Of a DNA stretch of 7,420 nucleotides, positions 1-5,286 are shown piece by piece. A program made the position numbers and the translations under genes. The DNA lies in NCBI GenBank assembly GCA_030607895.1, contig JAUWJC010000195.1, forward strand, positions 1 to 7,420, in the 5' to 3' direction. A model generated the notes under the pieces. The model was not told the origin of the DNA. It was given only the letters and a program-made list of their open reading frames with translations, and ran no database searches. Every line of letters begins with the position of its first letter. The first letter of the stretch is position 1. The DNA comes from Pirellulales bacterium. GTDB lineage: Bacteria > Planctomycetota > Planctomycetia > Pirellulales > Thermoguttaceae.

Positions 1-60
1 ACTGATAACTGACTACTGATAACTGACTACTGATAACTGACTACTGATAACTGACTACTA
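1..60. repeat. 14-bp tandem repeat, four copies
   Basis: The unit CTGATAACTGACTA is repeated exactly at 2-15, 16-29, 30-43 and 44-57, followed by a partial CTA. The array touches the window edge, so it may be longer. The unit holds TGA and TAA on the plus strand and TAG on the minus strand. Because 14 is not a multiple of 3, successive copies shift phase and close all six reading frames. There are no spacers, so it is not a CRISPR array. It lies downstream of the DUF1501 remnant. Bases 61-176 show no gene. Confidence 0.95.
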
Positions 61-176
61 ACCACTGCGTCACAAACCCGCAATCTATGGCCGCGTCGAG
101 TATAGCCAATTCTGAGCGGAGCGGGCGCGAATGTCAAGCGGGTGAGATGCACGCTTACAAAGCCGCGACCGGGCGA

Positions 177-780
177 TCACGTGCGCAGCACGTCCAGCGG
201 CTTGTACTTCCCGCCGAGCACCAGTTGGCTGTCGAAACCGAGCCAACTCTCCAGCACGGTGGCGTAGACGCGGCGGAAGTCGGTGTGGACCTTCTGCGCG
301 CCTTGGTCCAGATCGGCAAGGCTGGGATGCTCGCCGATCAGTCCGCCCCCCAGCCGGCCGCCGGCCAGAAACAGCGGGGCCGCGGCGCCGTGGCCCGTCC
401 CGCGGCGACCGTTTTCGGCAACCGTGCGGCCGAATTCCGAGAAGGTCATCAGAAGCACGCGGTCCAGCAGCTTGTCGCGCCGCAGATCGTCGACGAAGGC
501 GGCGACCGATTCCGACAACTGGTGCAACAGCGCGCAGTGGTTACCCAATTGATTGGCGTGGTTGTCGAATCCGCCGATGTCGCCCCCACCCAGGTCGGTG
601 CAGAATATCCGAATACCCAAATCGGCACGGATCAGCCGGGCGACGAGCCGGAGCGTTTTTGCAAGCTGAAAGGCCGGGTAGTTACCGGCCGAATCGGCGT
701 TTTGGGCAACCGCCCGCAACCGCCGGCTTGCGGCGCAAGCGTCCAGGGTGCCCCGCTGAAGGAAGTCGAGGAGCGCGCCG
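177..780 (-). pseudogene. C-terminal remnant of a DUF1501 protein
   Basis: About 200 codons, stop TGA at 177-179, match the C-terminal half of the DUF1501 family. These are planctomycete exported proteins of the alkaline phosphatase/sulfatase-like superfamily, usually about 420-480 residues, with unknown substrate. Visible family motifs in order are ALLDFLQRGTLDA, LAKTLRLVARLI, FDNHANQ, MTFSEFGRTVAENG, GHGAAAPLFLAGG, GLIGEHPSL, HTDFRRVYATVLESWLG and LGGKYKPLDVL. The family usually has Asp in RGTDHG; here it is RGTGHG, a Gly at a position that is probably metal-binding or structural. The N-terminal half with the twin-arginine signal is absent. The homology begins immediately beside a palindromic element (781-981). 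The frame can only be entered from a TTG inside that element (831-833), because an in-frame TAG lies a few codons upstream. It is most likely a non-functional remnant; a misassembly across repeats is the alternative. Confidence 0.85.
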
Positions 781-835
781 AAAAAGGGCCCAGGTTTAAT
801 TTGTGCGCAGCACCCTCCGGGCCGTTCCGGCAAAT

Positions 836-955
836 GGCTCTTCCGTTTCTAGGTGTACGATGGCCCTCCGAGGCCGTCGAGACGCGGGAATAGCGACGGC
901 CTCGGAGGGCCATCGTACAAAAAACCCGGTGTTCGCACCTAAAAACGGAAGAGCC
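836..955. mobile_element. 120-bp hairpin element with 8-bp target duplication
   Basis: The terminal inverted repeats GGCTCTTCCGTTTCTAGGTG (836-855) and its complement at 936-955 match with one mismatch. The element is flanked by CGGCAAAT at 828-835 and again at 956-963. This is an 8-bp direct repeat, as expected of a target-site duplication; the uninterrupted family A copy has this string only once. Inside lies a perfect 25-bp inverted repeat (854-878 and 895-919). The whole can be drawn as one long hairpin with a one-sided bulge at 920-935. No protein is encoded, so it would be non-autonomous (MITE-like). The enzyme that moves it is not in this window. Confidence 0.8.
854..919. repeat. Perfect 25-bp inverted repeat, 16-nt loop
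   Basis: The arm starting TGTACGATGGCCCTCCGAGG (854-878) is exactly complementary to 895-919, with the 16-nt loop 879-894 between. It forms the tip of the 120-bp element. It may be an integral part of that element or a third, separately inserted repeat; no clear direct repeat flanks it, so this cannot be decided here. It is GC-rich and would fold very stably as DNA cruciform or RNA. Confidence 0.85.
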
Positions 956-962
956 CGGCAAA

Positions 963-1379
963 TTAAACCTGGTCCCTTTTTCCCACGGGCGTCGAAGTTA
1001 CCCCGCTCGCCCAGGATCTCCTTCTCGCCGGAGTCGTGCTCGCGTTCGATGAATCGGAACCGGCCGGCCAGCACGCTCGCAGGGCCTCGGCGGAGTCGGC
1101 GGCCGCGGCTTCAAAGTCGTCGGCCGACCGGTTGAAGGCGGCCACGTCGGCCTCGGGATCGAGCAGCCCCTCGACGGTGCGTTCCGGGCCGTCGGCCAGC
1201 GCTTTCCGGAGTTGGCCCCAGTTGGCCCCGAAGGTTGCCCGGCGAAACAGGTGGCCCGCCCAGGGAAGGTTCCAGGGCCGGCGGCGATTCGGCTCGAAGG
1301 GCTTCCAGGCCCAGTCGGGATCGGCCCGCACGTCGGCCGGCCACCCGGCCCGCGCCGGCGGTTTGTTTTGGGTGAACAT
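963..1379 (-). pseudogene. N-terminal remnant of a DUF1800 protein
   Basis: The start ATG at 1377-1379 has a good ribosome-binding site, AAGGA (1386-1390, 6 nt away). The first ~104 residues match the DUF1800 N-terminus: Trp-rich leader WAWKPFEP, then RRRPWNLPWAGHLFRRATFGANWGQLRKAL, ADGPERTVEGLL and SAEALRACW. DUF1800 proteins are normally about 450-600 residues, of unknown function, and are encoded just upstream of a DUF1501 gene in Planctomycetes. Here the similarity stops near residue 104 (about base 1068). The frame runs through unrelated sequence and ends at TAA (963-965) inside a palindromic element. The expected continuation (the WWLRRM...HPLREKLTLFWH region) is missing. The surviving C-terminal DUF1501 piece in the same phase downstream suggests that roughly 1.5-2 kb have been lost between them, although an assembly collapse at repeats could look the same. 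Confidence 0.8.
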
Positions 1380-1398
1380 GGGGATTCCTTTATTTACT

Positions 1399-1512
1399 CA
1401 AACTGTAAGCGGTTAGTGGAAAATGGGGACTGGCACTGTTGAAAACTCGGTGCCGATATCGGCCTGAATTGCGGGGAAAACCGTAGCCGCGAGGTGCCTG
1501 TCCCCTTTTTCC
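1399..1512. repeat. Palindromic repeat, family B, copy 1
   Basis: The leader CAAACTGTAAGCGGTTAGT is followed by an element with imperfect inverted ends, GGAAAATGGGGACTGGCAC (1418-1436) and the complement of GGAAAAAGGGGACAGGCAC (1494-1512). The interior holds the 12-bp palindrome GCCGATATCGGC (1452-1463) and a CCGTAGCCGCGAGGTGCC stretch. It is a near tandem copy of 1513-1614 with a longer interior. It resembles REP-type extragenic repeats with GGAC cores. It occupies the spacer upstream of the DUF1800 start. Confidence 0.85.
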
Positions 1513-1614
1513 CAAACTGTAAGCGGTCAGTGGAAAATGGGGACTGGCTCCAAGCCGATATCGGCCTGAATTGCGGGAAAAACCGTAGCCGCGAGGTGCC
1601 TGTCCCCTTTTTCC
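1513..1614. repeat. Palindromic repeat, family B, copy 2
   Basis: This is the direct copy of 1399-1512, with the same leader (CAAACTGTAAGCGGTCAGT). Its ends are GGAAAATGGGGACTGGCTC (1532-1550) and the complement of GGAAAAAGGGGACAGGCAC (1596-1614), and it has the same GCCGATATCGGC palindrome (1554-1565). It differs mainly by a shorter interior, where a 17-nt stretch of copy 1 is replaced by 5 nt. The two units abut, so one probably arose from the other by tandem duplication. Confidence 0.85.
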
Positions 1615-1635
1615 ACGGTGCTCGGTATTCACCGT

Positions 1636-1717
1636 CCGAAAAAGGGGACAGGCACCGTCGGCATGCCGGAAACTCCCGAAAAAATCAGCCCGTGACGGAG
1701 CCAGTCCCCATTTTCGG
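1636..1717. repeat. Palindromic repeat, family B, copy 3, inverted
   Basis: The left end CCGAAAAAGGGGACAGGCAC (from 1636) and the complement of the right end (1697-1717) agree except at three A/T positions. The end types are the same as in copies 1 and 2 but in opposite orientation, and the interior is unrelated. It is joined to copy 2 by a 21-nt link with its own 6-bp inverted repeat (ACGGTG 1615-1620, CACCGT 1630-1635). It ends 10 nt before the stop codon of the 1728-2843 gene. It could act as an RNA 3'-end hairpin for that gene, although it lacks a clear terminal U-tract. Confidence 0.75.
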
Positions 1718-1727
1718 ACTCCCCTCC

Positions 1728-2843
1728 TTACAGGTTGAGTTCCAATTGTAGGCTTGTCCGGGTGTGACCGTCGCGCTGTGCAACGTCCAGCTTCGCCCGG
1801 CCGAAGTATTTCAACACGGTGAGGATCAGGTCGATTTCCGCCGAGGCCTGTTCCTGCGTATTTCCCTCCTTGATCATGTTCTGGCGGATCAGGTTCTCGC
1901 GGTTGGCAGTCAGGATCGAGGCCAGCCGGCTCCCGTCCATTTCCAAAATGCTGTGTGTTTGGGCCGAAAAAGGGACCAGGTTTAATTTGTGCGAAGCACC
2001 CTCCGGGCCGTTCCGGCAAATTAAACCTGGTCCCTTTTTCGGCTTCAGGTCCTTTGTCAGGCCGTCGGTGGAGCCGAGGATCAGGTTCTCGCCGACTACC
2101 GCCAGGGAGGGCCGGAAGTTGTGCATCACGGGCAGCTTCGTCTTGTCTTCCTCGTTGGCCGAGGAGAAATAGGCCACGGTGAATTTCGTGCCCTCGTGAG
2201 TGGACCGATCGATGATTAGTCCCGGCAGGGCCTTTTGACCGCGGGTGAAGTTGACCAGTCCCACCGCCTTCTGCCACGCTTCCTCGGCCACCACGGCGAA
2301 CTTGGCCGGCTCGCGGAGGCGGAAAACGGCCGCGAAAGCCGGGACTTGAACTTGCGGAGTGCCGACGGCCGGATCGTACTGCTGCTGGGCCACCACCACG
2401 CGAATGCCGGGCCTGGTGGCGCCCATCACCTCGTCGGTCAAGTCCCGGCCGCTGAAGAATATCCCCATCATGTTCTCGAAGAGAATCAGCCCCGAAGTCC
2501 GCTCCGGGAAGAGTTCGTCCTTGGCCGAATAGAAGGCGTGCAGGTCGCGGTAGAGGCTCAGTCCGGCGATCTGCCGGGGAACAGCCAGATTGGGTAGCGC
2601 TCCCTCCTTCGGCTCGCTGGGGACGGCAAACGCCGTGTGGTCGGTCGGGCTGCCCTGCTTGTCGTCAAGCATGGCCTGGAGCGTGAGCGTGTCGCCCTTG
2701 GCCTCGAGGCCCATCGAGAGCCAACTCGACTCGCCGAGCGACTCCAACACGCCGGCGAACAACAGCGATACCAGCGGGTTGGTGTCTTGCGAGAGTGCCT
2801 TCTTGATCGGCGGATGCTGCTTGAGCAATCCCAGGTTGACCAC
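1728..2843 (-). CDS. Hypothetical planctomycete protein, 5'-truncated, with in-frame palindrome
   Basis: This is a 371-residue frame (GTG at 2841-2843, stop TAA 1728-1730) with convincing coding character but no function I can name. It is largely soluble, with conserved-looking blocks such as NPLVSLLFAGVLESLGES, LYRDLHAFYSAKDELFPERT, LILFENMMGIFFSGRDL, PQVQVPAFAAVFRL and RLASILTANRENLIRQNM. The pattern recalls long exported planctomycete proteins with repeated surface domains (possibly DUF3352-like; low certainty). The GTG has no ribosome-binding site. The frame stays open upstream to about 3023 and reads plausible protein (LFSSPSYQAAKKAAGRDA), but it offers no ATG and no signal peptide. The true N-terminus is therefore probably deleted. 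Residues 268-294 are encoded by an 81-bp palindromic element (1963-2043); the family-like sequence resumes at THSILEMDGSRL. The gene follows trpC on the same strand. Whether a stable protein is made is unknown. Confidence 0.65.
   Translation of the reverse strand: MVNLGLLKQHPPIKKALSQDTNPLVSLLFAGVLESLGESSWLSMGLEAKGDTLTLQAMLDDKQGSPTDHTAFAVPSEPKEGALPNLAVPRQIAGLSLYRDLHAFYSAKDELFPERTSGLILFENMMGIFFSGRDLTDEVMGATRPGIRVVVAQQQYDPAVGTPQVQVPAFAAVFRLREPAKFAVVAEEAWQKAVGLVNFTRGQKALPGLIIDRSTHEGTKFTVAYFSSANEEDKTKLPVMHNFRPSLAVVGENLILGSTDGLTKDLKPKKGPGLICRNGPEGASHKLNLVPFSAQTHSILEMDGSRLASILTANRENLIRQNMIKEGNTQEQASAEIDLILTVLKYFGRAKLDVAQRDGHTRTSLQLELNL
1963..2043. mobile_element. Palindromic element, family A, intact, inside a coding frame
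   Basis: The 26-bp arms 1963-1988 and 2018-2043 are perfect inverted complements (GCCGAAAAAGGGACCAGGTT and on to the loop). The 29-nt loop contains two further hairpins, GTGC-GAA-GCAC (1989-1999) and GCCG-TTC-CGGC (2007-2017), so the single strand can fold into a three-way junction. Its length is 81 bp, exactly 27 codons. Read on the minus strand in the host gene it adds PKKGPGLIC...LVPFSA with no stop. Four of the six frames through it are open; the third frame on each strand meets TAA. The copy at 781-981 differs by one base in the 22-bp left arm (789) and one in the first triloop (GAA to GCA). Confidence 0.9.
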
Positions 2844-3031
2844 GGCGGTGGCCAGGGCATCGCGTCCGGCGGCTTTCTTGGCCGCCTGGTAGCTGGGCGA
2901 TGAGAAGAGGGTTTGGCCGCCCGGCTCCGCTATAGTGCCGCCAGCGTCCAGGGAGGTTACAGGTTGAACGCCGAGATCCCGTGAACGATTACCAGATATT
3001 GAACTGGCCGGGATTCGCGATTAGGATTAAC

Positions 3032-3814
3032 TCATCGGCCCAGCAGTTCGTCTACCGCCGTGCCGGGGTCGGCCGAGGCCATGAGGCTTTCGCCCACCAG
3101 GATGGCCCCAACGCCGGCCGCTTCGAGTCGTTGGACATCGGCTCGGGTGCGGATGCCGCTCTCGCCTACCACCAGGCGGTCGTCGGGAATCCGGCCGCGC
3201 AGCCGGATGGTGTGCTCCAAATCGGTCTGGAACGTACGCAGATCGCGGTTGTTTATGCCTATCAGCCGCGCGCCCGTTTCCAGCACTCGCGGCAGGTTGG
3301 CCGGCTCGTACAGTTCGACCAGCGGCGTCATGCCCAGTCCGATCGCCTCGTCGTGCAGCGCCGCCAGGGCCCGGTCGTCCAGACACTCGGCAATCAACAG
3401 CACGGCGTCGGCCCCGGCCGAGCGGGCTTCCAGCAGTTGGTAAGGATCGAGAATGAAGTCCTTGCGAAGAAGGGGCAACTCGACGGCCGCGCGGATCCGC
3501 CGAAGATATTTCAGGCTGCCCTGGAAATACGGCCGATCGGTAAGCACGCTAATGCAACTTGCCCCGTGCTCCTGGTAGATTCGAGCAATTGCGACCGGAT
3601 CGAAGTCCGCCCGAATGATCCCCTTGGATGGGCTGGCCTTCTTCACCTCGGCGATCAGACTGATCGACTCGCCCGAGGCCAGCGCGGCGAAGAAGTCGCG
3701 TGGTGGCGGCGCGTCGAGCGAGCGGCCGCGCAAATGCGACTCGGGAACATCGCGCCTGGCACGTTCAATCTCCAGTCGCTTGGCAGCAACGATTTCGTCG
3801 AGGATGGTCGCCAT
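3032..3814 (-). CDS. trpC: Indole-3-glycerol-phosphate synthase
   Basis: TrpC closes the indole ring of 1-(2-carboxyphenylamino)-1-deoxyribulose 5-phosphate, with loss of CO2 and water, giving indole-3-glycerol phosphate in tryptophan synthesis. It is a cytoplasmic (beta/alpha)8 barrel. The 260 residues are full length. Family motifs are all present: MATILDEIVAAKR at the N-terminus, IAEVKKASPSKG (Glu56, Lys58), LLRKDFI (Lys118, general acid), PLVELY (Glu167), GINNRDLRTF (Asn188), VGESGI (Ser219) and ILVGESLM for phosphate binding. The ATG at 3812-3814 is preferred over an upstream TTG (3842-3844) because AAGGA (3820-3824) lies 5 nt before it and the family begins here. The stop TGA is at 3032-3034. 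It starts 33 nt after the sialidase-like gene, so co-transcription is likely. No other trp gene is present in the window. High certainty. Confidence 0.97.
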   Translation of the reverse strand: MATILDEIVAAKRLEIERARRDVPESHLRGRSLDAPPPRDFFAALASGESISLIAEVKKASPSKGIIRADFDPVAIARIYQEHGASCISVLTDRPYFQGSLKYLRRIRAAVELPLLRKDFILDPYQLLEARSAGADAVLLIAECLDDRALAALHDEAIGLGMTPLVELYEPANLPRVLETGARLIGINNRDLRTFQTDLEHTIRLRGRIPDDRLVVGESGIRTRADVQRLEAAGVGAILVGESLMASADPGTAVDELLGR

Positions 3815-3847
3815 GTGGTTCCTTTTCCCCCTATGCCTTGACAACTT

Positions 3848-5095
3848 CTACGGGCCCTTGTGGGTCTCAATACCGACCACGTACTGCTTGATCGACGCCC
3901 GATCGTGGGCCCCGTGGTAGGAGACCACGACGAGATCGCCGTTCTTGCGCATCCGCACGTCGCCGTAACCGGCGTCCGGCGTGTTCGCGTCGAGATCCAG
4001 CGGCGCACTCCAGGTTTTTCCCTTGTCTTCCGAATACCAGAGCGCAACGTTTCGGGTGGCCGGCTTTACGGAGACCTGATGGACACCGGTCCCGATAAGT
4101 ATGCTATCGTTCCACCACTGCGGGATGGTCTCCGCACCGCTTAAATGCTTGAGGTGCTTGAGAGTGTAGATTCTGGCGCGTTTCCATGATTTCACCTTGG
4201 AATTCACCCTGACCGGCTTGGTCCACGTTTTGCCCATGTCCTGGCTCCTGGTCAACCAGGGCAACTCCGTCTTGAAACCACCTCGTATGACGACCACAAG
4301 CTCGGTTTCGCCAACGCGTTCGATACCGGTCTCGGAATCGCCGGTCCGATCCCAATCCATCTCGCTATCGCAGCAACTGATGAATTCCCACGTGCGTCCG
4401 TTGTCGGTGGACTTGAGCAGGGCGGGAAGCGTTTTCCCCGGATAGAACCATCGGGCGGAAAGTAACTTCCCCGGCTGATTGTTACGCCAGTCGGAGAGCC
4501 GGGAGGTGGCGTATATCGTGTTGCCATCGAGGAAAGAATCCTGCGTCAGATCACCGCAACCCCCACCTGGAATACCTCTAAACGCGACTTTGCTCCACTT
4601 GCTCCAGCTTCGGCCGTCATCCGCCGAAACGGTGATCCACATACCACCGTGGCCCGGGCGGCGCTTGCCCTCCCGGCCAAAAATGGCGTCCATGGCCGTG
4701 ATCACCAGGTCACCATTTGGCGCGAGGTAGATATACGGCTCGACGGGATCGTGCGGGGACTCCTTCGGGCTCGCAGCGCTGGGTAACCCCGAGACAGGCT
4801 TGCCGTCCAGATAGGTATTCGGCGGAGCCCATGTCCGGCCTTCGTCGGCGGAAAACATGACTTCGATTTGGCCGCCGGGGCACTTCCAATGGTGGTCCGA
4901 ATGAACATAGGTCGTCACCCAAACCCCGTTGGCCAGCACCCGAAGCGATGCCCGGCCGAAGTAGCGTCCATCGTGGGTGGGTCGGATGGCCGTGACTTCC
5001 TTGATCGTCAACCGCACCTCGGCACTGGCGTGCGTTGTCAGGCCTGCCAGCACGGCGGTGAACAAGAATAAGACTACTGTCGTTCTGCTGCTCAT
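3848..5095 (-). CDS. Secreted BNR/Asp-box sialidase-like protein
   Basis: This is a 415-residue protein of the six-bladed beta-propeller sialidase superfamily. An N-terminal signal peptide is clear (hydrophobic VVLFLFTAVLAGL, probable cleavage after THASA, residue 25), so it acts in the periplasm or outside the cell. Five Asp-boxes (S-x-D-x-G-x-T/S-W) lie at residues 82-89 (SADEGRTW), 157-164 (SADDGRSW), 229-236 (STDNGRTW), 284-291 (SQDMGKTW) and 355-362 (SEDKGKTW). Arg and Glu residues suited to an active site are present (GRYFGRAS, DSETGIERVG). Planctomycete members often act on glycans other than sialic acid, so the substrate is uncertain; it may also be a non-catalytic propeller. The start ATG (5093-5095) has GGGAG 7 nt upstream (5103-5107). 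The stop is TAG at 3848-3850. It sits between a sulfatase and trpC on the same strand, which supports a glycan-degradation pair with the sulfatase. Confidence 0.88.
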   Translation of the reverse strand: MSSRTTVVLFLFTAVLAGLTTHASAEVRLTIKEVTAIRPTHDGRYFGRASLRVLANGVWVTTYVHSDHHWKCPGGQIEVMFSADEGRTWAPPNTYLDGKPVSGLPSAASPKESPHDPVEPYIYLAPNGDLVITAMDAIFGREGKRRPGHGGMWITVSADDGRSWSKWSKVAFRGIPGGGCGDLTQDSFLDGNTIYATSRLSDWRNNQPGKLLSARWFYPGKTLPALLKSTDNGRTWEFISCCDSEMDWDRTGDSETGIERVGETELVVVIRGGFKTELPWLTRSQDMGKTWTKPVRVNSKVKSWKRARIYTLKHLKHLSGAETIPQWWNDSILIGTGVHQVSVKPATRNVALWYSEDKGKTWSAPLDLDANTPDAGYGDVRMRKNGDLVVVSYHGAHDRASIKQYVVGIETHKGP

Positions 5096-5166
5096 TGTCT
5101 TTCTCCCGCTAAGTTGTTTATCGACCGCCCCTAAAGTTACCTAATCCGGACGAGCCGGAACCATAG

Positions 5167-5223
5167 GCCGCTTGCGGCTTCGCACACTTTTGGTGCCGAT
5201 GGCGGTGCGGTGCCGCAAGCGGC
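5167..5223. repeat. Palindromic repeat, family C
   Basis: The arms 5167-5185 (GCCGCTTGCGGCTTCGCAC) and 5205-5223 are inverted complements, with two mismatches in 19 bp and a 19-nt loop. The arm also contains its own short palindrome GCCGCTTGCGGC. It lies 63 nt past the sulfatase stop and upstream of the sialidase start. As RNA it would be a strong hairpin that may protect or end the sulfatase transcript, but no U-run follows, so it is not called as an intrinsic terminator. Confidence 0.75.
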
Positions 5224-5286
5224 TCTCTCGAAAGCCAATGTTTCACAAGTTCTTGCCATCTTGCGCGGAACTTGATCGGTAAGAAC

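Larger units (their letters stand above)
781..981. mobile_element. Palindromic element, family A, interrupted copy
   Basis: The 22-nt arms at 781-802 and 960-981 are inverted complements with one mismatch (base 789). The left arm is followed by a loop of GTGC-GCA-GCAC and GCCG-TTC-CGGC mini-hairpins, as in the intact copy at 1963-2043. A 120-bp second element (836-955) plus an 8-bp duplication sits at the loop/right-arm border. Removing these 128 bp restores a 73-bp family A core. GCCG precedes the left arm in both copies, but the right flank here is CCCA instead of CGGC. The element lies exactly where the DUF1501 homology starts. On the minus strand the third reading frame meets TAA at 963-965, which ends the DUF1800 remnant. 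Confidence 0.85.

Noticed and set aside
1..60. CRISPR array
   Set aside because: The units abut without spacers and are only 14 bp.
100..137. Minus-strand promoter (TTGACA ... TATACT) leading out of the window
   Set aside because: The spacing between the boxes is about 26 nt, too long for a sigma70 promoter.
87..893. Plus-strand 268-codon open frame
   Set aside because: It is antisense to the DUF1501 remnant, whose family motifs are clear; its protein is low-complexity Gln/Val/Ala-rich, typical of a shadow frame in GC-rich DNA.
1452..1463. GCCGATATCGGC as a regulator operator
   Set aside because: It is present in both tandem copies as part of the repeat interior, so it is better explained as repeat sequence than as an independent binding site.
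1390..2277. Minus-strand 295-codon open frame
   Set aside because: It runs in another frame across the 3' part of the unknown gene and then through the repeat array, giving repeated peptide blocks (GKRGQAPRGYGF) made only by the repeats.
2981..3841. Plus-strand 286-codon open frame
   Set aside because: Exact antisense shadow of trpC, which is supported by all its catalytic motifs.
3815..3844. Upstream TTG start for trpC adding ten residues
   Set aside because: The family starts at MATILDEI, and the AAGGA site is placed correctly for the internal ATG; the extra residues look like spacer.
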